From Euglena gracilis (lineage: Eukaryota; Euglenida; Euglenophyceae; Euglenales): 64,000 nucleotides of DNA. The notes under the pieces are model-generated. The model was not told where the DNA came from, did not search any database, and saw nothing but the letters and a program-made list of their open reading frames with translations. Made by a program: the position numbers and the translations under genes. Shown one piece after another: positions 19,484 through 31,590 of the stretch; the stretch's first letter is position 1, and each line of letters opens with the position of its first letter. Location of the stretch: NCBI GenBank assembly GCA_039621445.1, contig CP154954.1, positions 1,984,001 to 2,048,000 on the forward strand, read 5' to 3'.

Positions 19484-22400
19484 ATGTCCGTCGCCGCAGC
19501 TGCGGCGGAGGCTGCTGCTGCGGAGAGTGGCGGTGGAGTGTACGGAGATGGTGGTGGTGTGCTTCGCCTCAGTGATTCATGTCTGCAAGTGAGTGGAACG
19601 CAGTGGAACTGAGTGGAACTGATTCACGTGTGGAATTGCTGTGGAGCAGTGTGGAAGTGTACAGCAGCAGCAGTGTTGATTGAGAGGACGTTTATTTTGT
19701 TACAGCAGCTGCAGAAGAAGGTGCAGCAGAAGTTCCTTTTGTACCTGGAGAAGGTGGAGAGGAAGCAGCCGGTGTGCGCTTTTGAGTCTTGGCAGCGCAT
19801 GATGCGGGGTGTTGTATTGAAGTGCAGTGTGTGTAGTGTGTTGGTTTGAGCAGGTTTTGTTGTTTTTTTTGTAACCGCAGTTGCGGAGGAAGCAGCGGAA
19901 GAAGTTCCTCCTGTACCTGGCCAGGGGGGAGCGGATGCAGCAGGTGTGTTGTGCTGCTGTACTGTGTTGACAGAAGTTTTCAGCTTTCGATGGGAGCCCG
20001 GTTGAAGGGTGTCAGAGACGTGCAAATGAGTGCTCTGTTTTCGATTTAATCAGCTGCATTTCGGAATGCTTCAGCAGCGTTGCTGAGAGTTGTTGGTTTT
20101 TTTTCTGCTGCAGAAGCTGCAGAAGCTGCAGAAGAAGTTGCTCCTCTACCCGGGGACGGGGGAGTGGTAGCCGCTGGTGTGTTGTGTTGCTGTAATGAGC
20201 TTTGGCTGAAAGCTTGGCTGAAGGAGCTGTGTAATGATGTGGTGGAGTGTAGTGTAACGGTGTTGTTGGTGCAGGGCTGTGGTGCTGTTCCAGGGGAGTG
20301 AGCATGCCATGTTTTCGATTTAATCAGCTGCAGCGTTTTGACTGGATGTTCTGCTGTGCCTGTGGCAGCAGCCATGCATGATGTTACGGTTTGGGTTTTA
20401 TAAGGTGCGCTGGTGAGGGCACGGTTTCAGTGGGTTTTCGGGTTTTTTTTGTTTAACAGCAGCCGCAGAGGAAGCTGCGGCAGAAGTTGTTCCTGTGCTC
20501 GGGGATGGCAGAGCGGCAGCTGCTGGTGTGTTCTGCTGGTGCAATGTGTTGTGAGCAGTTTTGACCGACTGCATGCTTGAAGGAGCTGTGTAGGGTTCTG
20601 GTCATGTGCAACAGTGGGGTTGTTCCAGGGCTGTGGTGCTGTTTGTTGTTCCAGGGGGTGAAGATGCTGTAGCCCCTGTTGCAGAGGATGCACATCCTGC
20701 AGCAGCAGCTGCAGAGGGTGCAGGTGTGGGGTGGAATGCTTTGTCTTACTGAGCAGATGTAGTGGAAACGTGTGAGGAAGTTTTTGGGGGTTGCAGTGGT
20801 GGGAGCAAGTTTTCCATGCCGATTTGTTATCGTAGTTGCGGAAGCAGCTGTGGAAGATGTTGATGCTGTACTTGAAGGAGTGGAAGATGTGGATGGGGAG
20901 CGGCGGGAGCTGCGTCGGCGCCTGCGCAAGGGAACGCCGCAGCAGAACCTTGGTTTACCGGGTGTGGCTTTGATTTCCCTTTCCTTTTCCCTTGAGGTTC
21001 GCTTTTCGTTTGAGGTTGTGCTGGGAATTGAGGGGTGTGAGGGGTGGTGCTGTGTGGTGTTGTGTAGGGGGGTAAGTGGATTTTTTTGCGCGCAGGATCG
21101 AAGCGGAGGCGGCGGCAGCTGGCGGCGCAGCGGGCTGCGGAGGAGGAGGCGGTGGTGGAGGAGCCGCCAGTGGGAGACGGTATGTTTCGTTTGTAGCGCG
21201 AGGTACGTAGGGTGGATAGTGCCGTTCCATGGGTGTTAGTCAGGTGTGTGTCTCTGTCTCTGGATATTATGTGTTACGCAGGGCTGGACCGGCGCCTGTG
21301 TGAGGCGCTGGTGGCGGTGCTGGACCTGCTGCCGGAGGAGCAGCGCGCGGTACGGCGGAGGAGCGGGGGCTGGCTGCGGGGCCGCTGGCCCAGCTGGTGC
21401 GGGAGCGGCTGCTCAAGAATCTTCAAAGGGTTGGATGGGTTTTGGAGGGTTTTAGGAGGGAGCTTGGAGGGAGTTTGAGGGCTTTGGAGGGAGTTTGTGG
21501 GGTTTGGGTTTTGAGAGTTGGGGTTTGCGCCGCTGTGACGCGGAAGATTTTTGTTTCTAAACGCGCTGGGGGAGCGCATCGTGGCCCAGGGTCAGGGGGA
21601 CACGGCGGCGTACGTGGCGGCGATCGGCATCCGCAAGCAGCCTTGTTTTCAGAGGAGCTGATTAAATCAATGGGGACGGTTTCTATTTTGATGGTGTTTG
21701 TATTGGTGATTGACTGGGAAGCAGAGGAACTCCAGAAAAGTTGGTTAAATCGGTGGTCATTGTTTCCATTCTGTTGGCAGGGCATTGTTGGCAGGGTAAT
21801 TGCAGTGTGCTGATTAAATCAGTGGGGAGTGTTTTCTTTATGATGGTGTTTGTATTGCCCAGAGAAGCTGATTAAATCAGCGGTCCGAATTTCCATTGCG
21901 TTTTTAAGGGAATTGCATTGTGCTGGGGGGCGACGGTGTTTGTAAGTGTTTTCAGTTTGTATCTTGAGAATTGCTTCTTTATTGAAGGTGAGGCTGCTGC
22001 TGACGACTACTACTTCCCCGCCCTGGACGCCTACAGCGCCATCCGGCCGAGGCTGCGGGCGGCGAAGGACATCCTCCACCGCCATAAGCGCGGCGAGGGG
22101 CCGGTCCCGCAACGTATGCCCCTGTTGTGTGTAAGTTTGTGTCTTTTGTATGTGTGGTTCCTTTTCTTCTGCTGTATTTATAGTCACTCTGTATTTACAG
22201 TGGGTCATGCCACACTTGACGTTTCTTGATTTCTCTTTCTTTTCAGGCTGTGTGCGGCAGGCGGCCGCAAGCAGCAGTACAGCGACGGGCGCAGCGCTGG
22301 CCTGCAGACAGGCTGTCTTTTGTAGTTTGTTGCATTAGAACTTGGGAGTGCAAACGGAAGGACTGAGAATAATAGGAATTGATTGTAGTTGTAGTTGTTG

Positions 22401-24338
22401 ATTGTAATTGTCAGTAGTTCAGCGTCCCGATTGCTGGCAGCAAGAGACAGCCTGTGGTTGGGCATTACTTTGTTCTGGCGCTGGGCCAGCGGCACTGCGT
22501 GGTGTACAGGTCAGGCCTTTTTTTAGCTGGGATGTTTTCTTGGGGGGGGGTGATGCGGGTGTCTTGGCTGACGTTAAAAGGGGGGGGGGGGCTGACGTGT
22601 GGTCTGAGCTGGCCCCGGTGGACCCCCTGGGCACGGCGGGGGCGGCGAAGCTGGCGGGGCTGCTGCTGGCGGAGCAGCGGCGGGAGGTGGCCTCGCTGCT
22701 GCTGTGGGCCGCGGTACGACGGGGACACCGAACAGTTTTCTTCAGATTTGTGCCGGAAAGAGGAATTATTTTTGTTCTTTTTCGTTCTTTTGTTGCCGCA
22801 ACAGATGAAAGAATTGCAGAAGTGCAGAAGTTCCTAGGTGGAAAAGCGAATTACTTCAGACGCCTGCTACCGGTTTCGAGTTGCATTGCGCTGAATGAGG
22901 AATGGAACGGCCTTTTTTTCTGTGTCAGTGTTTAGTAATGGGAGGAAAACTGGAGGAGAGACGTGCGGCTTCGTCGCGGCGCGGCTGGCGGCGGCGATGA
23001 TGGCGGTCCCCGAGGAGCAGTGGGCGATGGTGGCGGCGCAGCGGGAGCGCTACGCCACCACCGTGGCGGAGGCGGAGGAGTTGGTGCGGGCTGCGGAGGA
23101 GTACTTGGAGAAGGCCCCGCGGTACGGGAGGGGTGTCGACGGTAGGCGGCGTTCAGCGTGCTGGAAATGTCTGGAGTTGGATGGCGGGTGTGGAGTGTGG
23201 TTAGGGTTGTGATATTTGTGGAGTTGGGTGGTGAGTGAGAACAATCAGCACGCTGTTGTTGGCAGCCGAACTACCACCCGGGAGCGACGCAAACAGGGTT
23301 TTTTTTTTTGTGAGAGATGATGTGCAAAAGTGGGGGGGTTTCTGGGTTAGGCTGTCACTTCCCTCCCCCTCTGTGCTGTGTTCACTGCTGGGTGTGAAAA
23401 AACCCTGGGCACAGCGGGTGGTGAGCCTGCTGCTGCGGGAGCCGCTGGCGCGGCAGGGGATTCCTGTGGAATCAGGAAGTTCACTTCCTGGTTTTTTTTG
23501 ATGTGACTGCTTTTTGAGAGACGTTGAAAACCAATGGGAAGCATGGGAACAATGTGGGAACAATTTGTGACGATTTCAGCCTGTGCGCCAACTGGGTTTT
23601 TCTTTTGCATTGCTTTTGTTGGTTCTCTTTATGTCTTCGGAATGAATTCCTGTTGTTGTGCGCTGCGAGCGGTGGTGACGTACCTTCGGGGCGCGCCGCT
23701 GAGCGAGCTGGCGCGCGTGCGGTATGCTGCTGCGATTGTTGTTTGGGCCTGTTTTTGGTGTTGTTGTTGTTATTGTTGTTTGCCCGCATCTTGTAGTTGC
23801 TCGCGTTTGCTTTGAATGTATTTTTTCTCGTGCCCTGATTAGCTGATTAAATCAGTGAATGTTGCTCGTGAACTGAAAAGCTGATGCAATCGATGATCCT
23901 GAAAAGCTGATTAAATCGGTGACCCCGAAAAGCTGATTAAATCGGTGACCCTGAAAAGCTGAGTAAATCGGTGACCCTGAGAAGCTGATTAAATCGGTGA
24001 CCCTTAAAAGCTGAGTCAATCGGTGCCCCTGAAAAGCTGATGAAAGTGGTGACCCTGAAAAGCTGATTAAATCGGTGAATCACCTGATCCTAATTCTCTG
24101 TTTTTTTGTCTCACAGGGGCAGCGGCTGCCTGCACGGCGTGGACTTCGAGACGGCGGAGTTGGTGTGTCGGGGTCAGGCCTTTGCTTAGGAAGTTGCAAC
24201 CCCCACCCGTGCGCGGAAGTGTGCTTTTGTGTTCCCCAGGTGGGTTTTAATGAAATGCCTGGCTGGGGTGTGCGGGGCAACCCCGTCGGCATGTACGTCG
24301 TCTACACGAAGTGGTGGGAAGGAGGAACGAAGCTTTGA
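19484..24338 (+). CDS. Unidentified intron-rich gene, copy B
   Basis: Same exon layout as 1448-6296: exon 1 19484-19588 with a GTGAGT donor, then the basic KFLLYL mini-exons, and a final exon ending TKWWEGGTKL and TGA at 24336-24338. Three exons read better here than in copy A. These contain SELAPVDPLGTAGAAKLAG (near 22610), the Ala/Glu helix with VAEAEELVRAAEEYLEKAP (near 23070), and RVVSLLLREPLARQ (near 23420). The exon around 21344 has an extra GC dinucleotide that shifts LLPEEQR out of the frame used in copy A. VVGHYFVLALGQRHCVVYR, encoded in one exon near 22455-22510, looks like beta strands. No domain can be named. Two near-identical copies with non-overlapping defects suggest either recent decay or assembly indels. 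Confidence 0.5.
23840..24082 (+). repeat. Minisatellite of the AGCTGATTAAATC element (copy B)
   Basis: Same array as 5798-6040, within the same intron of the paralogous gene. Units read AAAAGCTGATTAAATCGGTG plus ACCC. Confidence 0.85.
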
Positions 24339-27160
24339 CCGTACACCGTGACGCCGTGAGTACACTGTGAACGGTACCCCACTGTCCGCTGTGTGTACAC
24401 TCTCCCTGTGGACCCTGAACCATGGACCCTGTCTTCCAACCCCTCCAGACCATCTCCAGACCACCTGTGCTGTACACCAGACTTCTCCTCTTCCGTGTAC
24501 CTCTTCCCTGTACCCTCTTCCCTGTAACCTTCCCTGTACGCTGTGCACCTGCAAGTATTGCTTCAAATGAGTTTGACTTTGCAAATTATGTGGAAATGCA
24601 ACTTTTTCTCTGAGTGGCCGAAACCCCCGGGGGGGGGGGGAGTGACTGACGGGCGTCTCCCAAAAAAAGTGACTCACTCATTTTACCTGGCCTCCTAACC
24701 CCCCCCGGGGTGGGTAAGCAATTGTATGGGTCCGTTGTCCGATGAAGCTCGCCGTGGAGACTGCGGAACCTCGCACCGGAAAGACGCTGCTGGGGGTCTG
24801 CAGCACGGACGTCTTGACGTCGTCAGGTTGATCAGGCGTATGGATTTGCTCGTGCTCGTGGTCGTGTGTATTCGCAGGGCAAAAATAGGTGGTCGTCTGG
24901 GTCTGGTTCGAGCCCCGGACAGGGACCAATCGCAGGGCAGAAATAAGGGGTCGTCCGGAGCAGGTCCGTGTTGACGTCGTTCCCGCCGTTTAGGCCGATG
25001 AACTTCGCCGGCTTGCACGCGGACGTCCGGAAAGGCGAAAAGGCTTTTTTTCCGTGGTCGTCCGTGTCGTCGTGAAGGCCGATACAGCTGGTCAACGTAC
25101 TGGCGGTGGTCCGTGAAAAGAATTTTTTTCCTGTCGCAACCCTGTGTACACCCTTTCCTCATAAGTGACGGACGCACGGTTACGTGCGGCTCTGGATATC
25201 ATCCGTCCTCACGTCCTGGTGAACGCCAGCTCGGGGAAGTGGTATGTGTAAACCACATTCTGGCTTCGCAGAAAAGCTGATTAAATCAATGGGGGCCTTC
25301 TGGCAAAATCCGTTCCGGCATGCCAATGCCAATGCCAATGCCAATGCCAAAAGCTGTTTGAATCGTTGGGGAGCATTTTTGAACATGCCTTTGAATCTGT
25401 GTGCATACAAAGGGTCCAACGCATACAAAGCGTCCAACGAACTACTTGCCGGCATCGCAGAAAAAGCTGATTAAATCAGTGGGGGCCTTCCAGCAGAATG
25501 CGATGCCATGCCATGACATTTTTTGACATTTTTGAAAGCGGTGATTGGTCACCACCGGGCCGGCCAAATGGTAAGATGCTCATCCGCCGTCCCTGCAGAC
25601 GCGGTTCGAGCCCCAGACGGAGACCATTCGCAGGGCAAAAATAAGTGGTCGTCTGGATCTGGTTCGTCCTCAAGTCCGTGTCGTCGTGGACGTCGATGAA
25701 CCTTGGCGGTGCGGTGAAAAGGATTTTTTCCCTGTCAGTACGCTGTGTGTAACCTTCGCTGTCCTCACGTCTTCGTATTCGCCAGCCCGGTCAAGTGGTA
25801 AGATGCTCTGCCGCCGTCCCTGCGGACGCGGTTCGAGCCCCGGACAGGGACCATGCGCAGGGAAGAAATAAGTGGTCGTCCGGAGCAGGTCCGTCTTGAC
25901 GTCGTTCCCGCCGTTCAGGCCGATGAACTTCGCCAGCTTGCAGGCGGACGTCCGGAAAGGCGAAAAGGCTTTTTTTTCCGTGGTCGTGTGTGCGGCGGTT
26001 TGAAGCCATGCGAAAAAAGCTGATTAAATCATGTGTTCTTTTTTCGAAATTTCCGCATGCCGACGAAAAGCTTTTTTTTTCGTGCTTGTGTGTGCAGGGG
26101 TCTGAACACGGTTCGAACCTCGGACACCACGGACCACGGACACGGTCGGACACCACGGACCACGGACCATGAACAGCACGGACAGGGTTCGAACCTCGGA
26201 CAGGTACCATTTACAGGGCAGAAAGAAGCGTTCGTCATCCGCCGTCCCTGCGGACGGGGTTCGAGCCCCAGACGGAGACCATTTGCAGGGCAAAAATAAG
26301 TGGTCGTCTGGATCTGGTTCGTCGTCGTCACGTCCGTGTCGTCGTGGATGCCGATGAACCTTGTCAGCGTGCAGGCGGTCTGGTGAAAAGGATTTTTTCT
26401 CTGTCACCACGCTGTATGTACCCTTCCCTGTCCTCACCTCTTCGTATTCGCCAGCCCGGTGCAGTGGTAAGATGCTCCGCCGCCGTCCCTGCGGACGCGG
26501 TTCGAGCCCCGGACAGGGACCATTCGCAGGGAAGAAATAAGTGGTCGTCCGGAGGAGGTCCGTCTTGACGTCGTTCCCGCCGTTCAGGCCGATGAACTTC
26601 GCCAGCTTGCAGGCGGACGTCCGGAAAGGCGAAAAGGCTTTTTTTCCGTGGTCGTGTGTGCGGCGGTTTGAAGCCATGCGAAAAAAGCTGATTAAATGAT
26701 GTGTTCTTTTTTCGAAATTTCCGCATGGCGACGAAAAGGTTTTTTTTCCGTGCTTGTGTGTGCAGGGGTGTGAATATGGTTCGAACCTCGGACACCACGG
26801 ACCACGGACACGGTCGGACACCACGGACCACGGACCACGGACACCACGGACAGGGTGCGAACGTCGGACAGGGACCATTTACAGGGCAGAAATAAGTGCT
26901 CGTCCGGAGCAGGTCCGTGTTGACGTCGTTCCCGCCGTTCAGGCCGATGAACTTCGCCAGCTTGCAGGCGGACGTCCGGAAAGACGAAAAGGTTTTGTTT
27001 CGTGTTCGTGTGCGCGGGGGTATGAAGGGCCTCAGAGAACAACGTTCCACAGAGACTTTTGTTGCGAGCGTTGATTCGTCTCCACCGGACCGGCCGATGG
27101 GTAAGATGCTCATCCGCCGTCCCTGCGACGCGGTTCGAGCCGCAGACGAAGATCATTCCC
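24339..27160 (+). repeat. Downstream array of GC-rich repeats with tRNA-like heads (copy B)
   Basis: Counterpart of 6297-8989, extended by one further unit. tRNA-like heads lie at about 25554-25626, 25780-25853, 26449-26522 and 27082-27155, each with GGTTCGAGCC and a GGTAAGATGC D-arm phrase. No gene is supported. Confidence 0.75.
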
Positions 27161-27953
27161 AGGGGCAAAAGAAGTGGTCGTCCGGATTTGGTTCGTCGGC
27201 AGGTCCGTGCAGTCGCGAGGGCCGACGAACCTGGTCAACGTAGAGGCGGCGATTCGTGAAAAGGTTTTTTCCTGCAATAGGCATAACTGACGGTCCGGTC
27301 GCACTGTTAACGTGACGTGCTGCTCTGGATATGCTCCGTCCTCACGTCCTGGTAATCGCCAGGTCGTGGAAGTGGTGCGTGCAAACCACATTCTGGCTTG
27401 CGCAGAAAAGCTGATTAAATCAATGGGGGCCTTCCAGCAAAAAGCGATCCAGGATGACAATTTGAATTTATTGGCATTGTTGAATTTGCCTTTGCATACA
27501 AAGGGTCCCAGGCATACAAACGGTCCTACGCGTACAAAGCGTCCAACGAACTACATCGCAGAAAAAGCTGATTAAATCAATGGGGGTCTTCCAGCAAAAT
27601 GCGATGCAGCTGGACAAAGCTGATTAAATCGATGCGGGGCATTTTTGAATTTGCCTTTGTAACTGTTTGCATGCAAAGGGTCCAACGCAAAGCGCAGGGG
27701 AGAAGGTCCACAGGGTCCAGAGGAGGGTCCAGAGGAGGGGTCCAGGGAAGGGTGCAAGGAAGGGTCCAGAGGAGAGGGTCCACAGGGGAGAGGGTCCACA
27801 GGGAAAGGGTCCAGGGCAGAGGGTCCACAGGGGAGGGTGCACAGGGGAGAGTGCGAAGTGTGAACGATGCTCACAGTGTAGACGTAACAGCAGGTCCACA
27901 AAAGGTCCACAGAAGTTCCACAGAAGGTCCACCAAAAAAGGAACACACTGCGG
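27161..27953. repeat. Repeat tail with AGCTGATTAAATC copies and a GGTCCA minisatellite
   Basis: AAGCTGATTAAATCRATG occurs at about 27410, 27566 and 27619. From about 27690 to 27860 there is a purine-rich minisatellite of GGGTCCA(C/G)AGGGGAGA-like units of 15-21 bp. No ORF is supported. Confidence 0.7.
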
Positions 27954-29492
27954 TCACTCCGGAGCTTCGGAGTCGTCGTCCGCGGCGGGCTCCGGCAGCG
28001 GAATCGGCTCCGGAACCGGCGCCGAGTCCACCGGGTCCTCCGCAAACAGAACCTTCAACAGCAGGCAGAAACACAAAGAGAAACCAAAAGAACAGCAAAA
28101 GACAGCATGTGGAAGCTGTAAGCTATAAACCAACCCTTTGCTGTGTGCAACACCGGTGCGCGTGTGCGTGCAATGACCTCGGTGCGCGGAAAAACGATTA
28201 TGGGGACTTCATAACAGTGCTTTAACACCTGCCGCCTGTCACCTGCTATCCTGCCTGTCTCTGGCCTTCAGCATCCTCTTCGACAACGTATTTTCACTGC
28301 AGAAATGATATGACTGAGAGTATTCAAAATGTCCTGCAAAGTGACGCAAATTGTCACACGAAATTGCAATCGTGCCGTGTGCGCGCAACACCGTTGTGTG
28401 TGCAACAACCTTCCTGTGCGCGCAACGTGCTGGATGGTCTCTTCGACTGCAGAAAACATATGGTGAGAGCGTGCTGAAAATGTCGCACAAAGAAACCCAA
28501 CGAAGCAGTGAGAAACACGATGGCCACGACGATCTCGTCGATGCCGCCCAGCTTCCGCTTCGCGCAGCGGCTGACTGCAGGGTTGCAGGTTGCATTGAAG
28601 TGTTTCCCTTTGTTATGTACCGTTATTTCCCTTTCTTATGGACGTGTGTGTGAGATGCAAGCGGCAAGGAGTGTTTTGTCTGCAGCAAGGAACACTGTAA
28701 AGGAATGTAATTTGTTGCAGATGACCGCGAATGCAAATGGGAATCCTGGATCCATGTGTGCAAGGCGCGTGTAAGCAATGGGAGAAACCCTGATTCCAAT
28801 CCAGAGGCCACGGCACCGTCACCGTGGCCTCCCCCGTACTGGCGACACCCAAGGTGTCCAGCACCACGACCCCGCCCGGCGGCAGCTCCCGCGCCAGCTG
28901 CCCCGAGCCGTACTCGATAGAGAAGGTCAGCAGCAGCGACCTTGCATTTGTGCAAACACAACGAAACAGAAACAGACAGGTCGAAGTGCTACAGAGCAGA
29001 GTGTGTGTGAGCAGAACTGTGTGAAAATGAGAGATAAAATGTAGGTGAAAGTATGTGAACAGGAGTCTGCAAGGAAAGTCAAGAAACCCAGGAGAGTCAA
29101 TCAAACACAACCAAACGGTCACTGAGTCTGTCCGCCTCGCCGCCCGTGCTGATCGTTGTACCCGCCCACTTCAAACTGCTGACAAAATGCAGCCGCAATA
29201 CTGAAACAGTTTCATAATAATAAATGACAGACAAAATACAGCCGCAATACTGAAACACGTTTGGAGGATTGGAATACGGCAGAGGGGGAGAAACATGATT
29301 TCAAAACCGAACAAAAAAACAGAAGCAGAACTAAAGGCGGGACCAAGGCTTACAGAACAGCAGCTTGAGTGGAACGTAGATGTGGACGTCGTTGCCGACG
29401 TCCACCACCGCCACCCCAACCGGCAGCGGCGTCCCCACCGCTGCGGCCGGCGGCGTGGCCGCGGCGCTCCGCCCTGGGGTGGACGGAGCCAT
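27954..29492 (-). CDS. Unidentified - strand multi-exon gene with an acidic, Pro-rich C-terminus
   Basis: Three exons join in phase: 28940-28789 (SLLLTFSIEYGSGQLAREL..., then GVVVLDTLGVAS), 28574-28519 (SRCAKRKLGGIDEIVVAI), and terminal exon 28052-27954 (VLFAEDPVDS, then Pro/Glu/Asp-rich, ending SEAPE and TGA). A candidate first exon at 29492-29354 starts MAPSTPGRSAAATPP, contains VVDVGNDVHIYVPLK, and ends at a GTAAGC donor, but its phase does not fit directly onto 28940, so an exon is missing or it belongs elsewhere. The phrase FSIEYGSGQL followed by DT resembles the flap region of pepsin-like aspartic proteases. No DTG active-site motif is seen, so I do not assign a function. Confidence 0.45.
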
Positions 29493-30060
29493 TTACAGGA
29501 TTTGTCTGAAAATTGCACACGAAAGATCGCAGATAAGGAAGTCAGAAAATTACAGGAAATACCTACAACATAAACCATCAACCATCAACCATAATCATAA
29601 CATAAAATTTGCAGGGAATCCTGTGCGACGCCCGCGGCAGCGCCCGCCTCGCTGCCCTCGCCCACAAAAACGTACAGCGGTCTGAAACAGAACAGCCGAT
29701 TGTGTATGTAAATAAAACCGACATTTTTTCAGACTGCTGTCTGCTGTCAGACTGCTTCTGCTGTCCTGCACGGAGCGGCACGTGATGAACGGCTCGTCGT
29801 AGGAGCAGTTTCAGAGAGCTTTTCTTGGAGAGGGTATGATGCGAGAGCATACAAAGTGAAAAAGGCACTTGCAGTCTGTCAACGTGCAGAAGATTCTCTG
29901 GCAGAAAATATGACAGAAGAGGGTATGAAATCAAAAAACTGCCTGCACTCTGCTGCCGCGACCGTCGGAGGATCAACTCCTCCCGGCACACCCCGCACGT
30001 GCCCAGGTGGTCCGCCAGCAAGACAGAGAGGGCTGCCAACACAAAGAATGCATGCAAGAC
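29493..30060 (-). other. Possible further - strand exons
   Basis: Three short - strand blocks look coding between intron-like DNA: about 29672-29632 (FVGEGSEAGAAAGVAQ), about 29800-29765 (YDEPFITCRSVQ), and about 30030-29960 (LLADHLGTCGVCREELILRR, with a CxxC pair). They could belong to the 5' part of the gene ending at 27954 or to a neighbour. No start codon or phase chain could be fixed. Confidence 0.3.
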
Positions 30061-31590
30061 GTTGTGTCGGAAAAAGCTGATTAAATCGAACGCGCTATCA
30101 AAACATTGCGAAAATTGCGTGGTTTGTAATTCTGAGAATAGCTGATTAAATCGGCAGAGAATGGCGGGGTTTGTAATTCTGACAGCGATTCTTTGTAATT
30201 CTTAAAGCGGTAGAGAGTAGCGTACTTTGTAATTCTGAGAAAAGCTGATTAAATCGGAAGAGAATCGCGCGGTTTGTAATTCTGAGAACAGCTTGTATTT
30301 TCTGTTCCTCGACAGGAGACAGTGTTGACCGTACACAGCCCTTTCTCTTTCTTGAATCCGGGCATCAGGGACTTGCTCTCCACCAACACCTCAATCTCCT
30401 CGAGGCTGTAACAGCAGCATCTGAATTGTTGAATTTTTAATTATTGAAGTAGAATTATTGATCAGGTTTGGGGAATAACAAAGAAGAACAACCATAAAAA
30501 CAGCAGGAGTAATGACAACAACAGCAATTTCCTGATGCATCATGGCGTGTGGAAAAGTCAGTTGCTTGCGTGTGGCGTGTGGCGTGTGGCGTGTGGCGTG
30601 TGGAAAAAATGGCGTGTGGAAAAGTCAGTTGCTGGCGTGATCAGGAAGTGACAGTGACCATTGACACTCACACGGCGGGCGGCGGACGGGACGGCGACGG
30701 ACGGAACGGCGGACATGGCAAGACAGGAAAGCGGAGCACGGAAAAGCTCTGTAGAGGAACGCAAACTTTGAAAAACTACGTAGACAAACACAGGATGTGC
30801 CGAAAATCCTCAAACAACCCATCATGCTGCATACAAATAACCCATCATGCTGCAGCATAACGCATCATGCTCTCTCCCACAGGACGCTGCAGGACAGTGC
30901 GCAAAAGTAATAATAATAATAATCAGAGAATAAAATAAAGGAAAACTGAAGGAAGAGACAAAAAAGGAATTTGAAAGCGAGCGCAAATGACGGCTAAATG
31001 GAGGAAGACAGTGATGCAGTCGCTAGGTATGTGAGCGAGTGAAGCCTATGAACCGTGTGAAGTGAGTGCAAATCGAAAGTGAGTGCAAGCGGAAAGTGTT
31101 TGCGGCAGTGAAACGTCGAAGAAGGGTTGGTGACAGGAGAGACGGCGACGCTGCTCTCCTGCGAAGAGAAGTGAGGCTTTCAGCAGCCACAGCCATGGAA
31201 ATCGCTGTTCACCGATTTAATCAGCTTTTTTATCACTTGGATTAAGCAGCGAAATACAGGCATACGTTCTACACAGGCACGCGTTCTAACTTCGAGCAGA
31301 TCCCAGCAGACCCACGGAAGTTGCACGTGCACACCTCATTCGAGCACTTCGTGCCACACGATGTTCCTCACCCCGGTATCGTCATCCGGGGATCATCCTC
31401 TCGGTTCCTCTGCACGTAAGACTGTGCAAGGTGCCCTTTTCCAGAAGTTCGAGAAACACAAAGTTGCTGCAATACAGAAGACATACCATGTCTTTGCAAC
31501 TGACTTCGACTGAATTCCACTGAAATCGACTGACTTGCTGTGACGCGCACATCGCAACTGACTGGGTGCGACACGCGCGTTTTATCCCAG
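30061..31590. other. Gene-free interval with short-element copies and a microsatellite
   Basis: AGCTGATTAAATC copies lie at about 30074, 30143, 30245 and (inverted) 31212. A GGCGTGT microsatellite occupies about 30545-30610. The remainder is AT-richer DNA without a supported ORF. The Helitron helicase C-terminus begins at 31591. Confidence 0.6.

Larger units (their letters stand above)
19250..27031 (+). repeat. Segmental duplication, copy B (7.8 kb)
   Basis: Direct copy of 1214-8990 holding the paralogous gene 19484-24338 and the downstream array. After GAAGGGCC (27031) the array continues with another tRNA-like unit. Copy B may therefore preserve the original right-hand context, while copy A was joined to the segment shared with 37591. 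Confidence 0.9.

Noticed and set aside
27599-28225. 208-residue + strand frame
   Set aside because: It crosses the GGTCCA minisatellite and lies antisense to the supported terminal exon at 27954-28052.
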